The translations under genes and the position numbers were made by a program. From the NCBI RefSeq assembly GCF_902506455.1, contig NZ_LR733844.1:660415-724414 (forward strand): a stretch of 64,000 bases of DNA, read 5' to 3'. The notes under the pieces were generated by a model. The model did not search any database, was not told the origin of the DNA, and worked only from the letters and a program-made list of their open reading frames with translations. This stretch comes from Sphingomonas sp. 8AM. Its GTDB lineage: Bacteria; Pseudomonadota; Alphaproteobacteria; Sphingomonadales; Sphingomonadaceae. This document shows, one piece after another, positions 26,883 to 36,030 of the stretch (positions within the stretch are counted from its first letter, which is position 1; the number at the start of each line of letters is the position of its first letter).

Positions 26883-27572
26883 TCAATCATCCCCCTGCGG
26901 CCGGGGCAGCAGCAAGGCGAGCAGGATCATCCGGCATTCCGCATCCATCTCGCCGTCGATCAGTTCGGGGCGAAAGCGCCGCTGGAAGGCCATGATCGCC
27001 GCCATCCGGTCGCTCACGTCATAGCCGAACCGCTCCAGCGCGAGGCAGAACGCCGCCTCGCCCCACATCGGATCGACCAGATTTTTGGTCGGCCGCGGCA
27101 GCGCCAGCCGCAACCGCGCGAGCCGATGCCACGGGAACAGCTCGCCCGGATCGCGCTTGCGCAGCGGCGCGACATCGGAATGGCCGACGATATTGCCGCG
27201 CGTGATCTCGTACATGTCCTTCAGATGCGCGACGAGCCGGATCACCGCCTCGACCTGCGGCTCGGGGAAGGCGCGATAGCCGTGTTCGTGGCCGGGGTTG
27301 ACGATCTCGATGCCGATCGACGCCGAATTGACGTCGGTCACGCCGCGCCAGTGCGCCGCGCCGGCATGCCAGGCGCGCTTGTCGTCCGGTACCAGCCGCG
27401 TGATCGTGCCGTCCTCGTCGACGAAATAATGGCACGACACTTCGGCCGCGGGGTCGCAGAGCCGGTCCAGCGCCTCCTGCGCAGTCTTCATGCCCGTATA
27501 GTGCAGCACGATCATCGAGATCGGCAGCAATCGCTCGTTGCAGTTCGGCGACGGTCGTTCGCGACACCTCAT
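26883..27572 (-). CDS. N-acetylmuramoyl-L-alanine amidase (AmpD/amidase_2 family)
   Basis: A 229-residue zinc amidase that cleaves the bond between N-acetylmuramic acid and the peptide. Zinc-site motifs are MIVLHYTGM (His24), GHSDVAPLRKRDPGELFPW near residues 150-168, and the catalytic-region segments SCHYFVDEDG and AWHAGAAHW. A C-terminal peptidoglycan-binding-like helix (FGYDVSDRMAAIMAFQRRF) follows. No signal peptide is seen, as in cytoplasmic AmpD-type recycling enzymes. The ATG at 27572 fits family N-termini; the frame remains open upstream. Confidence 0.88.
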   Translation of the reverse strand: MRCRERPSPNCNERLLPISMIVLHYTGMKTAQEALDRLCDPAAEVSCHYFVDEDGTITRLVPDDKRAWHAGAAHWRGVTDVNSASIGIEIVNPGHEHGYRAFPEPQVEAVIRLVAHLKDMYEITRGNIVGHSDVAPLRKRDPGELFPWHRLARLRLALPRPTKNLVDPMWGEAAFCLALERFGYDVSDRMAAIMAFQRRFRPELIDGEMDAECRMILLALLLPRPQGDD

Positions 27573-27654
27573 GCGCCCGATCCGCCCGTCCGACGCTCCC
27601 TGCCTGTCACCATCGACCTCGCCAACGTTACCCGATGGAACGTCGTTCGCGAAA

Positions 27655-28479
27655 TCAGCGTCCTGTGTAAACCCGGTTGCTATCACCGGTGTCGGGAACG
27701 CGCTCGTACAAACCCCGTGCACGCGTGCTGGGGCGGAGCCGTTCCGATTGCCCGATCACCGTTTCCCCCGCTCCCAGCAGCAGGAAGCCATCCGGCCTGA
27801 GCGCCCCCGCCAGCCGCGCCAGCACCTGTTCGCGCTGATGCGGGGCGAAATAGAACAGCAGGTTGCGGCACAGGATCAGATCGAACTCACCGACCGGCGG
27901 CGCGTCGACGATCAGGTTGTGGCGCCGATAATGAACGGCACCGAGCAATGTCCCCGACGCGCGCCACTGATTGTCTGCGGCGGGCTCGAACCAGTTGACC
28001 ATACGCCGAACCGGCAGCCCGCGCTGGATCTCGAACTGCGAATAGGTGCCCGTGCGCGCGCGGGCGATCGCGGCGGCGGACACGTCCGTCGCGACGATCT
28101 CGGGCATGGCTCCCCCGGCCTCGGCAAAGATCATCGCCAGCGACAAGGGCTCCTGTCCGGTCGCGCAGGCCGCGCACCACACGCGCAGCGGCACGCGTCC
28201 GGCCACCGCTTCCGCCGCGCCCTCGATCACGCCGGCATCGCGGAAGAACGAGGTTTCCTGATTGAGCAGCGCGTCGACGATCCGGTCGGCCAGTTGCTTG
28301 TCCTTTCCCTCGATCAGCCGCGCCGCGAGCTGGTCGACCCGGTCGAACGCATGCGCCTGCAACAGCGGGCCGAGCAACGCCTCGAACCGCCAGCTGCGAC
28401 CGACCGCGATCCGTTGCCCGGTGCGCGCCTCCAGCAAGGCCGCGAAGACGCGGGCGGAGCCCGGATCGATCTCCGCCAT
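27655..28479 (-). CDS. cheR: Chemotaxis protein methyltransferase CheR
   Basis: A 274-residue CheR that methylates receptor glutamates using S-adenosylmethionine. The N-terminal helical domain is residues about 5-70. The SAM site reads RVWCAACATGQEPLSLA (usual form W-S-AGCSTGEEPYS), and CRNLLFYF is the second conserved block. NQETSFFRD matches the family's NxTxFFRD. The ATG overlaps the cheB stop by 4 bases. It is last in the che cluster. Confidence 0.93.
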   Translation of the reverse strand: MAEIDPGSARVFAALLEARTGQRIAVGRSWRFEALLGPLLQAHAFDRVDQLAARLIEGKDKQLADRIVDALLNQETSFFRDAGVIEGAAEAVAGRVPLRVWCAACATGQEPLSLAMIFAEAGGAMPEIVATDVSAAAIARARTGTYSQFEIQRGLPVRRMVNWFEPAADNQWRASGTLLGAVHYRRHNLIVDAPPVGEFDLILCRNLLFYFAPHQREQVLARLAGALRPDGFLLLGAGETVIGQSERLRPSTRARGLYERVPDTGDSNRVYTGR

Positions 28480-29540
28480 CAGCCGCGCGTCCCCAGGCGG
28501 CGCGCCGCGATCATCGCGCCGATCTCGCGCGGGGCGAGCACCGCATCGGCAAGCCCCGCCTCGGCCACCGCGCCAGGCATCCCCCACACGACCGACGACT
28601 CGCGATCCTGCACCACGATCGTCCCTCCGGCGGCACGCACGGCGCGTGCGCCCTCGAGGCCGTCCCGTCCCATGCCGGTCAACACCACCGCGAGCAGCCG
28701 GGTGCCGTAGGTCTGCGCCAGGCTGGTGAACATCGGATCGACCGACGGCAGATTTCCGGTCGGGCTCGGCGACTGCGACAAGCGTGTGGCGATACGGCCA
28801 TCGGCCTGCGTCGCGGCGAGCAGATGGGCGTCGCCGGGCGCGATCAACACCTCGCCGAGGCCGACGTGACGGCGCTCCTGCGCGATCGACGACGGCCGTT
28901 TCGCCACTGCCCCGACCTGCGCGGCAAAATAGGGCGAGAAGGACGGCGGCAGATGCTGGGTGACGAAGATCGGCTGCGTCATCGTCGCGGGCACCTGTTC
29001 CAGCAGCGAGGCGAGCGCGTGGATGCCGCCGGTCGACGCCCCGATCGCGATCGCGTCGAAGGGCGGCGGGGTCATGATCGTCGCGCGCCGTGGCAGCGGC
29101 CGGTTCTCGCCATGTGCCGCGAGCAGGTCGAGCCGCGCCAGCAACGTCTCGCCGAACCGGCCCGCGAAGGCACCGATACTCGGCTTCACCAGCGTGTCCG
29201 CCGCGCCCAGCGCGAGCGCATGCATCGTCACCGCCGCGCCTTCCGCCGCGGAACTCGACACGACCAGCACGCGCGCGCCCTTGCCCGCGGCCAACAGCTC
29301 GGGCAGCGCGTCGATGCCGCTTTGATAAGGCATGACCAGGTCGAGCAGGATGAAGTCGACCGGCTCCCGGCGCAGGAACGCCAGCGCGCGCTGCGCGTCC
29401 GGCAGCGCGCCGGCCAGCTCGAAACGGCCGCTGCCCGTAATGAAACGCGACAGCGCGGCGCGCGCGACCGCCGAATCATCGACGATCAGGACGCGGGGTC
29501 GCGGCCGTTCCGCCCCGGCCGGGTCTGGGCGCTGAATCAT
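28479..29540 (-). CDS. cheB: Chemotaxis response regulator protein-glutamate methylesterase CheB
   Basis: A 353-residue CheB. The receiver domain is residues about 15-130, with Asp21/22 and phospho-acceptor Asp67 (FILLDLVMP). The methylesterase domain starts near 160, with Ser169 in IGASTGG, His196 in FVTQHLPP, and an Asp in PSVDPMF. It removes methyl groups from receptors when phosphorylated by CheA. The ATG at 29540 gives a normal N-terminus; the frame is open upstream into the gap after cheY. Confidence 0.94.
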   Translation of the reverse strand: MIQRPDPAGAERPRPRVLIVDDSAVARAALSRFITGSGRFELAGALPDAQRALAFLRREPVDFILLDLVMPYQSGIDALPELLAAGKGARVLVVSSSAAEGAAVTMHALALGAADTLVKPSIGAFAGRFGETLLARLDLLAAHGENRPLPRRATIMTPPPFDAIAIGASTGGIHALASLLEQVPATMTQPIFVTQHLPPSFSPYFAAQVGAVAKRPSSIAQERRHVGLGEVLIAPGDAHLLAATQADGRIATRLSQSPSPTGNLPSVDPMFTSLAQTYGTRLLAVVLTGMGRDGLEGARAVRAAGGTIVVQDRESSVVWGMPGAVAEAGLADAVLAPREIGAMIAARRLGTRG

Positions 29541-29569
29541 GGCAGGGTCCGGCACGGGTCCGTCCGGGA

Positions 29570-29935
29570 TCAGGCGACGCCGACGATCTGGAGCTTGCTG
29601 TGCAGCGTCTCCCGGTCGAACGGCTTCATCACATATTCGTCGGCGCCCGCCTCGATCGCGGCACGGATGTGCGCCATGCCGTTCTCGGTGGTGCAGAACA
29701 CCACTTTCGGACGACGCGGCATCGGCTCCTCGCCCAGCGCGCGCAGGAACTCCATCCCGCTCATCACCGGCATGTTCCAGTCGAGCAGGATGACGTCGGG
29801 ACACGACTGCCGGCAATGCGTCAGCGCCTCGCGCCCGTCGCCCGCCTCGGACACCGAAAAGTCGAGCGCCTCCAGGATGTGGCGCGCCACCTTGCGGATC
29901 ACCTTCGAATCATCGACGATCAGGCAAGTCTTCAT
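29570..29935 (-). CDS. cheY: Single-domain response regulator CheY
   Basis: A 121-residue receiver-only protein: Asp8/Asp9, phospho-acceptor Asp52 (VILLDWNMP), and Lys104 (YVMKPFD). It would take phosphate from CheA and act on the flagellar switch or another output. Its ATG at 29935 lies 71 bases after the cheW end, the largest gap in the cluster; it holds no recognisable promoter. Confidence 0.94.
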   Translation of the reverse strand: MKTCLIVDDSKVIRKVARHILEALDFSVSEAGDGREALTHCRQSCPDVILLDWNMPVMSGMEFLRALGEEPMPRRPKVVFCTTENGMAHIRAAIEAGADEYVMKPFDRETLHSKLQIVGVA

Positions 29936-30006
29936 GATTTTTCCGATATTTCTGGTGCTGCCGCATCTTGGCCGCGGCGCAGTAAGGATGGGGTTAACGG
30001 CGACGC

Positions 30007-30441
30007 TCAGCCCAGCGCACCGGCGCGCGCGACCAGCCGGTCGAGATCGACCGCCATCAACGTCTCGCCATCGCCCTCGGCGACGCCGGTGACGAAATCC
30101 CACTCGCCCGCGCTGCCCTGCGCGATCGGTGCCGGGGCGAGCGTGAACGTTGCGACATCCTCCAGCGCGTCGACCGCGATCGCGTAGAGATGCCCGTCGA
30201 CCAGCGTGGCGACCGCGCGGCCGCCCTTGCCGTCGCGCACCATCGGCGTACCCCCGAACAATTCGCGCACGTCGATGACCGTGGCGACGCGGCTGCGCAT
30301 CGCGGCCAGCCCGACCACGGCGGGGGCGGCGCCGGGCGCCGGAACGGTGCTGTGCACCTCGACAACCGAATCGACACGCTCGGCGTCGAACAACAGACCC
30401 CGGTCGCCGACCCGCGCGACCAGATGCAGAGCGCCCTTCAT
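30007..30441 (-). CDS. cheW: Chemotaxis adaptor CheW
   Basis: A 144-residue CheW-domain protein linking receptors to CheA (GALHLVARVGDRGLLFDAERVDSV, then GLAAMRSRVATVIDVRELFG, then FVTGVAEGDGETLMAVDLDRL). The ATG at 30441 overlaps the cheA stop by 4 bases. The domain is somewhat divergent but complete. Confidence 0.9.
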   Translation of the reverse strand: MKGALHLVARVGDRGLLFDAERVDSVVEVHSTVPAPGAAPAVVGLAAMRSRVATVIDVRELFGGTPMVRDGKGGRAVATLVDGHLYAIAVDALEDVATFTLAPAPIAQGSAGEWDFVTGVAEGDGETLMAVDLDRLVARAGALG

Positions 30442-32726
30442 GCGGCATATCCCTTCAGCGCGGCGATCAGCGCGACGCGGTCGAATCGGTACAGCGGCTT
30501 CCCGCGCTCGCGGCTCAGCCGCAGCGCGGGCACCGGTGGCGTGTCGGCATCGTCCTCCATCGCCAGCGCCAGAGCGACTGGCGTATCCGGCGGCGCACGC
30601 CGCACGACGCGGTAACCGGCCTGCTCGATCGCCGGCTTCAGGAACGCTTCCATCCAGCCGCTCTCCGCGCCGTGCAACAGGCACAGCGGACGCTCGGCAA
30701 TCGCGGCAGCGTCGCCGAACAGCGCCAGCGGATCGACCAGCTCGATCGGATCGCCGTCGATCACCGCCAGCCCGGCGATCACGCCATGCGGATCGGCGGC
30801 CGGCGCGATATCCTGCGGCAACGGTACGATCTCGATCGGGTCGGCGATCGGGTAAGCGAGTTCCTGATCGTCGAGCTGGAGGCGCAGCACCTTGCGCACC
30901 TCGCCGGCGACCGCGCCGGTGCCCGCCCATACCGGGATCGAACGATCGCCGATCGTCAGCCACAGCCCGCCTGCCAGCGCACGCACCGCACCCGCCGCAA
31001 CCCCCTCGATCCGGTCGACCGCGTCCGACACGATCATCCGGCGCGCGCCGTCGATATCGTCGAACAGCAAGGCCCGGACCGGCTCGACCATCTCGGCCTC
31101 GACGACCGCGGCATCGGGCCGCTCGAACACCAATGCCGCTCGCGCCGCGATCGCCGAGCAATCAAGCAACAGGATCGGCGCGCCATCGTCGGGCAGCATC
31201 TGCCCGGCATAGATCCCCGCGCACATCACCGCCGGCGCGGCGGGCTTGACGACCAGTTCCTGCGTGTCGCGTACGCCGTCGAGCGCGAGTGCGAACCGTC
31301 CTTCCCGCAGCGACACGATCGCGAGGAAACCCGGTGCCGCCTGCGCCTCGCCCTGTCCGAGCAGCGTCGGCAGCGAGACCATCGGCAAGCGTTGCCCGCG
31401 CAGCAGCACGACCGCGCCCGCCGCGACCCGGTCGACACGCACCGAACCGCCATCCACCGCGACGATCTCGTCGACCGACTGACGCGGGATGGCGAAACGC
31501 GTTCCCGCGGCATCGACCAGTACCGCATTGAGGATCGCCAGCGTCAGCGGCACCTCCAGCGAGATCACCAGCCCCTGCCCCGGCCGGCTGGTCAGCGAGA
31601 TACGCCCGCCGGCCTGTTCGACATTGGCCTTCACCACGTCCATACCGACGCCGCGCCCCGACAGCGCGGTCACCTCGTCGCGCGACGACAGCCCGGCTTC
31701 GAAGATCAGCTTCAGCCGACCCTCTTCGTCGAGCGCGGCCAGTTCGGCGGCGCGCTCCGGCTGCGCGCGCAACGCCTTGGCGAGCAGCCGCTCGCTGTCG
31801 ATCCCGCGCCCGTCGTCGGCGATCTCGATGATGATCAGGTTGCCCGCCTGCCGCGCGACGATCCGCAGCTGCCCGGCCACCGGCTTGCCGGCGCGCATTC
31901 GTCCCGCGCGATCCTCGATCCCGTGGTCGACCGCGTTGCGGACGAGGTGCACGAGCGGATCGCGCAGCAGCTCGATCATCTCGCGGTCCAGTTCGACGTC
32001 GCCGCCCTCGATTGTCAGCGTCACCGACTTGTCGAGCGCCGCCGCCGAGTCGCGCGCCAGCCGCGGAAGCGCCGAGAACAGCGACTCGACGCGCTGCATC
32101 CGCGTCCGCGTCACGGTGTCGCGAAGTTCGTCGACCGAGATGCTCAGCCGCTCGAGCATCGATTCGAGCCGCGGATCGTCGATCATCCGCAGGTGCCGGG
32201 CGAGCTGGTTGCGCGCCAGCACCATGTCCGACACCCCGCTCATCATCCGGTCGAGCAGATCGACCGACAGCCGGACCGAGCGTTTCGGCGCGACCCGGCT
32301 GGCATGCGCCACCGCGGGCGTCTCGGCCGTCTCGACCGCGGCGACGACCTCGCCCGCGATCGCGCCGTCCAGCGCCGCGATCAGCATCGCCTCGCCAGCC
32401 TCTGACAGTGACTCCCCCGCGTCGATCGCCTCGACGATCTCGCCGATCCGGTCGATGATCGCGAGGATCACGGTCACCAGCGCCTGATCCGGCGCGCGCT
32501 CGCCGGCGCGCACCGCGGCCAGCGCATCCTCCGCGGCATGGCTCAGCCGTGCGAGCCGCGGCAGATCGAGGAAGCCGCAGCTGCCCTTGATCGTGTGAAC
32601 GAAGCGGAAGATCGCATCCAGCCGCGATCGATCGCCGGGGTCGGCCTCCCACCCCACGATCTCGCCCGAAATCGCCTCAAGCGTCTCGCGCGTTTCGGCA
32701 ATGAATTCCTGCAGAAGATCGTCCAT
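30438..32726 (-). CDS. cheA: Chemotaxis sensor histidine kinase CheA (unusual architecture)
   Basis: A 762-residue CheA. P1 with His44 (FVHTIKGSCGF), then a linker of only ~45 residues leading to the P3 dimerisation helices (about 151-215), so the P2 domain that docks CheY/CheB is missing. The P4 ATPase spans about 216-395 (LVRNAVDHGIED, DDGRGID, GRGVGMDVVK). A P5/CheW domain follows (about 396-535), then a second CheW-like domain (about 545-675), and a ~80-residue tail resembling a receiver without its phospho-acceptor Asp. It heads cheA-cheW-cheY-cheB-cheR. No receptor gene is in the window. Confidence 0.92.
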   Translation of the reverse strand: MDDLLQEFIAETRETLEAISGEIVGWEADPGDRSRLDAIFRFVHTIKGSCGFLDLPRLARLSHAAEDALAAVRAGERAPDQALVTVILAIIDRIGEIVEAIDAGESLSEAGEAMLIAALDGAIAGEVVAAVETAETPAVAHASRVAPKRSVRLSVDLLDRMMSGVSDMVLARNQLARHLRMIDDPRLESMLERLSISVDELRDTVTRTRMQRVESLFSALPRLARDSAAALDKSVTLTIEGGDVELDREMIELLRDPLVHLVRNAVDHGIEDRAGRMRAGKPVAGQLRIVARQAGNLIIIEIADDGRGIDSERLLAKALRAQPERAAELAALDEEGRLKLIFEAGLSSRDEVTALSGRGVGMDVVKANVEQAGGRISLTSRPGQGLVISLEVPLTLAILNAVLVDAAGTRFAIPRQSVDEIVAVDGGSVRVDRVAAGAVVLLRGQRLPMVSLPTLLGQGEAQAAPGFLAIVSLREGRFALALDGVRDTQELVVKPAAPAVMCAGIYAGQMLPDDGAPILLLDCSAIAARAALVFERPDAAVVEAEMVEPVRALLFDDIDGARRMIVSDAVDRIEGVAAGAVRALAGGLWLTIGDRSIPVWAGTGAVAGEVRKVLRLQLDDQELAYPIADPIEIVPLPQDIAPAADPHGVIAGLAVIDGDPIELVDPLALFGDAAAIAERPLCLLHGAESGWMEAFLKPAIEQAGYRVVRRAPPDTPVALALAMEDDADTPPVPALRLSRERGKPLYRFDRVALIAALKGYAA

Positions 32727-32840
32727 GCGGTCCCGTCGCGTCGTGTCGCTACGGACGGCATGGCATGTCAGCAGTTAAAAGGGTCTTTACTGAGGGGAGC
32801 GCGGCACCGCCCCGCTGGAGGAGTGCCGCACGGTCCTTCG

Positions 32841-33713
32841 TTACTGCTGGAGCGAGGCGGTGAGATGGGCCTGCTGGAGCGTACCGTCCGCTTCCTTCAG
32901 CACGATCACCAGTGCCAGCTCCTTGCCACCGGGGCCGAACGGCCGCCCGCGGTATTCGCCGGTCAGCTTGCCGTCCACACTTTGCAGCGTGCCCTTGATA
33001 TGCTTGGCCGCATCGATCGTACCGGTAAGCGTCATGTCCAGTGCATCGCCGTCGTCGAACATCGGGACGGTTCCCGAGACCACGCTCTTCGCCAGATCGA
33101 CGGTCAGCGACGCAGGCTTCGCGCCGGCCTTCTTCTCTTCCTCATTGATCATCGCACTATAAGTCAGCTTCGCGATGCCGTTCAGTTCCGCTGGGTTCGT
33201 CGGAGAGCCGATGACAAACGACCGGTACTTGCTGCTATCGCCATATTCGGCGAACGTGAAATACTGGTAGTCAGGCAACTTGTCGGGCAGCTCCAGCGCC
33301 ACCAGCCGGGTTGTGGTTTCAATGCGCAGCCCGGTGCCGGCGCTAATGTTGGGGAAAGAATACACCCCGCCGTCCGGCAGGTCGGCGCTATCGGCGAAGG
33401 TTATTTTCGATTCGGCCTTTCCCCAGCTCGTCACGGCAGTGTCGGAAGAGCTGAATTCGACCGTGGTGAATTTCCCGTCGGTTCCGGTCGACGAAAACCG
33501 GTCGTAACCGGTGAAGGTACGATCGACCTTGAGATTAGCGGCCTTCTCGTAGGTATAGGACGGCGCCGCCGGCGTCGGCGTTGGCGTCGGCGCGACCGCG
33601 GCAGTTCCGGTGCCGGCCGCGCCGGCAGACGAAAGCTGCGCCCCGTTTTCATCACTGCCGCACCCGCTGAGCATCAGTATCAGCGCCACCGCGGTCATCG
33701 TTCTTCGCGTCAT
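32841..33713 (-). CDS. Putative surface lipoprotein with TbpB-like C-terminal fold
   Basis: A 290-residue predicted lipoprotein. The signal peptide ends in LMLSGC (Cys near residue 19), then a low-complexity Ala/Pro/Thr linker (to about residue 52). The mature part is beta-rich. Near the C-terminus KGTLQSVDGKLTGEYRG followed by RPFGPGGKELA resembles the G-x-FYGPxAxExGG end of transferrin-binding-protein-like beta barrels; this likeness is weak. The ATG at 33713 is preceded by GAGG. Base use is less GC-biased than in the neighbours. It stands alone; the ligand is unknown. Confidence 0.7.
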   Translation of the reverse strand: MTRRTMTAVALILMLSGCGSDENGAQLSSAGAAGTGTAAVAPTPTPTPAAPSYTYEKAANLKVDRTFTGYDRFSSTGTDGKFTTVEFSSSDTAVTSWGKAESKITFADSADLPDGGVYSFPNISAGTGLRIETTTRLVALELPDKLPDYQYFTFAEYGDSSKYRSFVIGSPTNPAELNGIAKLTYSAMINEEEKKAGAKPASLTVDLAKSVVSGTVPMFDDGDALDMTLTGTIDAAKHIKGTLQSVDGKLTGEYRGRPFGPGGKELALVIVLKEADGTLQQAHLTASLQQ

Positions 33714-33883
33714 AACTCGCCTCATAACAGAACATACACCCCCCAAGCGGATGCACATCCTATTCTAGGCCAGACACAAACTAATCCGTTGGTTAATCGA
33801 CGATATACTTCGTCAACGTTACCGTGGGACGTCAATCAACTCATCGCGAGGTTCGCCAGATCGGGTTAGCCTTGCACGAAGAC

Positions 33884-34531
33884 TTACCGGTTCGGCAGCG
33901 CCGCGCCGAACAGCAGCGCGCCGTCGACCGGCTCGCTGACCACCACCGATCCGCCAGCCTCCTTGACCAGCTCGTGGACGAGGAACGCCGCCGCCGCGCG
34001 CGGCGCGACCGCGCTGTCGTCGGCAGGGCCGTCGGTCAGCGTCGTCCGCAGATCGGGGTCGAGCACGATCCGCGGTCCCTCGGCGCGCAGCACGATTTCG
34101 GTGGTCTCGGCGCCTTCCTCGGTGCCGATCGTCACCGTGCCGCCGCGCACCAGCGTGTCGCCCGCGATCAGCGCGAGGTTGAGCAGCACCTTTACCGCGG
34201 TCTTGGGCAGCTCGGTCGCCTCGACCATCCACTGCAGGTTCAGCCGCTTGTTGTCGCCGAGCAGCGCCTCGACCGCCTGTCGCGCCTCCCGCACGTCGAC
34301 CCGCTCGCCGAACCCGCCCGCTGCGCCGAATGCCAGCCGGAAGAACTTGAGTTTGTTCGCCGAGGTCCGCGCGCTTTCGTTCAGCAGCTCGAGGCAGCGC
34401 GCGCGCATGTCGGGGTCGGTCTCATCGTTGAGCAGCTCCAGCCCGTTGTTGAGCGCGCCGACCGGCGAGAGCAGGTCGTGGCACAGCCGCGAGCAGAGCA
34501 ACGAAGCGAAATCGACCGGGCTGATGGTCAT
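33884..34531 (-). CDS. chpT: Histidine phosphotransferase ChpT
   Basis: A 215-residue ChpT, which passes phosphate from the hybrid kinase CckA to CtrA and CpdR in alphaproteobacterial cell-cycle control. His18 lies in SRLCHDLLSPVGALNNGLELL, matching the DHp-like helix of the family, and a degenerate ATPase-like domain follows. Length is typical. The 3' gap contains nothing notable. The upstream JAMM protease gene is 8 bases away on the same strand, so the two are probably co-transcribed. Confidence 0.9.
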   Translation of the reverse strand: MTISPVDFASLLCSRLCHDLLSPVGALNNGLELLNDETDPDMRARCLELLNESARTSANKLKFFRLAFGAAGGFGERVDVREARQAVEALLGDNKRLNLQWMVEATELPKTAVKVLLNLALIAGDTLVRGGTVTIGTEEGAETTEIVLRAEGPRIVLDPDLRTTLTDGPADDSAVAPRAAAAFLVHELVKEAGGSVVVSEPVDGALLFGAALPNR

Positions 34532-34539
34532 CGGTAAGG

Positions 34540-35001
34540 CTACCTCGGCGGGATGGCGTTACGGCCTTGTGGCGAGTCGCCGGAGCCTGTGCAACCGCTT
34601 ACCTCCACCGGTAGCGGATCGAACCGCCCGTGCATCGCACCGCCGGCCACCGCCCGCCACCCGGTCACCACCGCGCCCGCGACGATCAGCCAGATGCACC
34701 CGTCCGGCGCGGCATCGGCGGCGTCGCGCGGGGATGGCGCCGCAACGCCCGACGGATGCGAATGATAATGACCGATGATCCGGTCGCTTCCTCCCCTCGC
34801 CGCGCGATGCGCCGCGATCAGCGCCGCCGGGTCGATCTCGAACCGGATGGCCGGGTCGGCGGCGACATTCCGGCACGGCACCAGCCGCGTGACGATGTCG
34901 CCGTCGCCGAGCAACAGCCCGCAGATCTCGTGCGGCGTGGCGGCGGCCATGGCACACAGCTCGCGGCGCTGGGCGATTGTAATCTTGACCATCATCGCCA
35001 T
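34540..35001 (-). CDS. JAMM/MPN-domain metalloprotease (M67 family)
   Basis: A 153-residue Mov34/MPN-fold protein. The zinc motif is complete: a glutamate in PHEICGLLLG and GHYHSHPSGVAAPSPRDAADA, equal to E...HxHPxGxxxPSxxD. Bacterial members remove ubiquitin-like or sulfur-carrier C-terminal extensions (for example CysO-cysteine hydrolysis), but no carrier protein gene is beside it. Divergent from rluD with 10 bases between starts. Confidence 0.87.
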   Translation of the reverse strand: MAMMVKITIAQRRELCAMAAATPHEICGLLLGDGDIVTRLVPCRNVAADPAIRFEIDPAALIAAHRAARGGSDRIIGHYHSHPSGVAAPSPRDAADAAPDGCIWLIVAGAVVTGWRAVAGGAMHGRFDPLPVEVSGCTGSGDSPQGRNAIPPR

Positions 35002-35011
35002 TTAGCAAGCA

Positions 35012-35959
35012 ATGGACCGGGGGGTCATCATTCTCGAAGCGACGATCGCACCGGCAGCGGACGGCTGGCGGGTGGACCGTGCGCTCGCCGATGCGGTCCC
35101 GACACTGTCGCGCGAACGGCTGAAGGTGCTCATCAACGCCGGGCAGGTCACGCAGGGCGACACCGCGATGCGCGACCCCTCGCGCAAGGCGCGTGGCGGC
35201 GAACAGTTCGCGGTCGCCGTTCCTGCCCCCGCCCCCGCGCATAACGAGGCGCAGGACATTCCGCTCGTCATCGCCTTCGAGGACGAGCATCTGATCGTCA
35301 TTGACAAGCCCGCCGGGCTGGTCGTCCACCCCGCCGCCGGTAATTTCGACGGGACCTTGGTCAACGCGCTGCTTCACCATTGTCAGGGATCGCTGTCGGG
35401 CATCGGCGGGGTCGCGCGGCCGGGGATCGTCCACCGGATCGACAAGGACACGTCCGGGCTGATGGTCGCGGCCAAGACCGATCGCACCCACGAAGGCCTC
35501 GCAAAACAATTCGCCGCGCACAGCATCGACCGCCGCTATCGCGCGATCGTCGGCGGGCGCCCGATGCCGGCGGCAGGATCGGTCGACGCCCCGCTCGCGC
35601 GGTCGCCCACCAATCGCAAGAAAGTCGCGATCGTGCAGGGTGGCAAGCGCGCGGTGACGCATTACCGCACGCTGGAGCCGCTCCGCGAGGCGACGATGGT
35701 CGAATGCCGGCTCGAAACCGGGCGCACGCATCAGGTGCGCGTCCATATGGCGTCGATCGGCCACGCCTTGCTGGGCGACCCGGTCTATGGTAGAACAAAA
35801 CATGCTCACAAGCAGGTGCTGGACACGCTGAATTTCCGCCGACAGGCGCTTCATGCCGCGCATCTGGGGTTCGTGCATCCGATCACCGGCGAAACGCTGG
35901 GTTTCGACAGCGCGATGCCTTCGGACATGCAGGAACTGTTCAGTCAGCTTATCGTATAG
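35012..35959 (+). CDS. rluD: 23S rRNA pseudouridine synthase RluD-type
   Basis: A 315-residue pseudouridine synthase. It has an N-terminal S4 RNA-binding domain (about 18-75) and the catalytic domain with Asp144 in VHRIDKDTSGL. Other blocks are VIDKPAGLVVHPA and ETGRTHQVRVHM. RluD modifies helix 69 of 23S rRNA; RluA/RluC-type activity cannot be fully excluded. Its 72-base 3' gap leads to rpoH. Confidence 0.9.
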   Translation: MDRGVIILEATIAPAADGWRVDRALADAVPTLSRERLKVLINAGQVTQGDTAMRDPSRKARGGEQFAVAVPAPAPAHNEAQDIPLVIAFEDEHLIVIDKPAGLVVHPAAGNFDGTLVNALLHHCQGSLSGIGGVARPGIVHRIDKDTSGLMVAAKTDRTHEGLAKQFAAHSIDRRYRAIVGGRPMPAAGSVDAPLARSPTNRKKVAIVQGGKRAVTHYRTLEPLREATMVECRLETGRTHQVRVHMASIGHALLGDPVYGRTKHAHKQVLDTLNFRRQALHAAHLGFVHPITGETLGFDSAMPSDMQELFSQLIV

Positions 35960-36030
35960 AAACGGAACGCGGGTCGGCGTCGCCAGCGGGCACGTCGCGC
36001 GTATTCCGCAAGGAAGGGAGACTTAGGATC

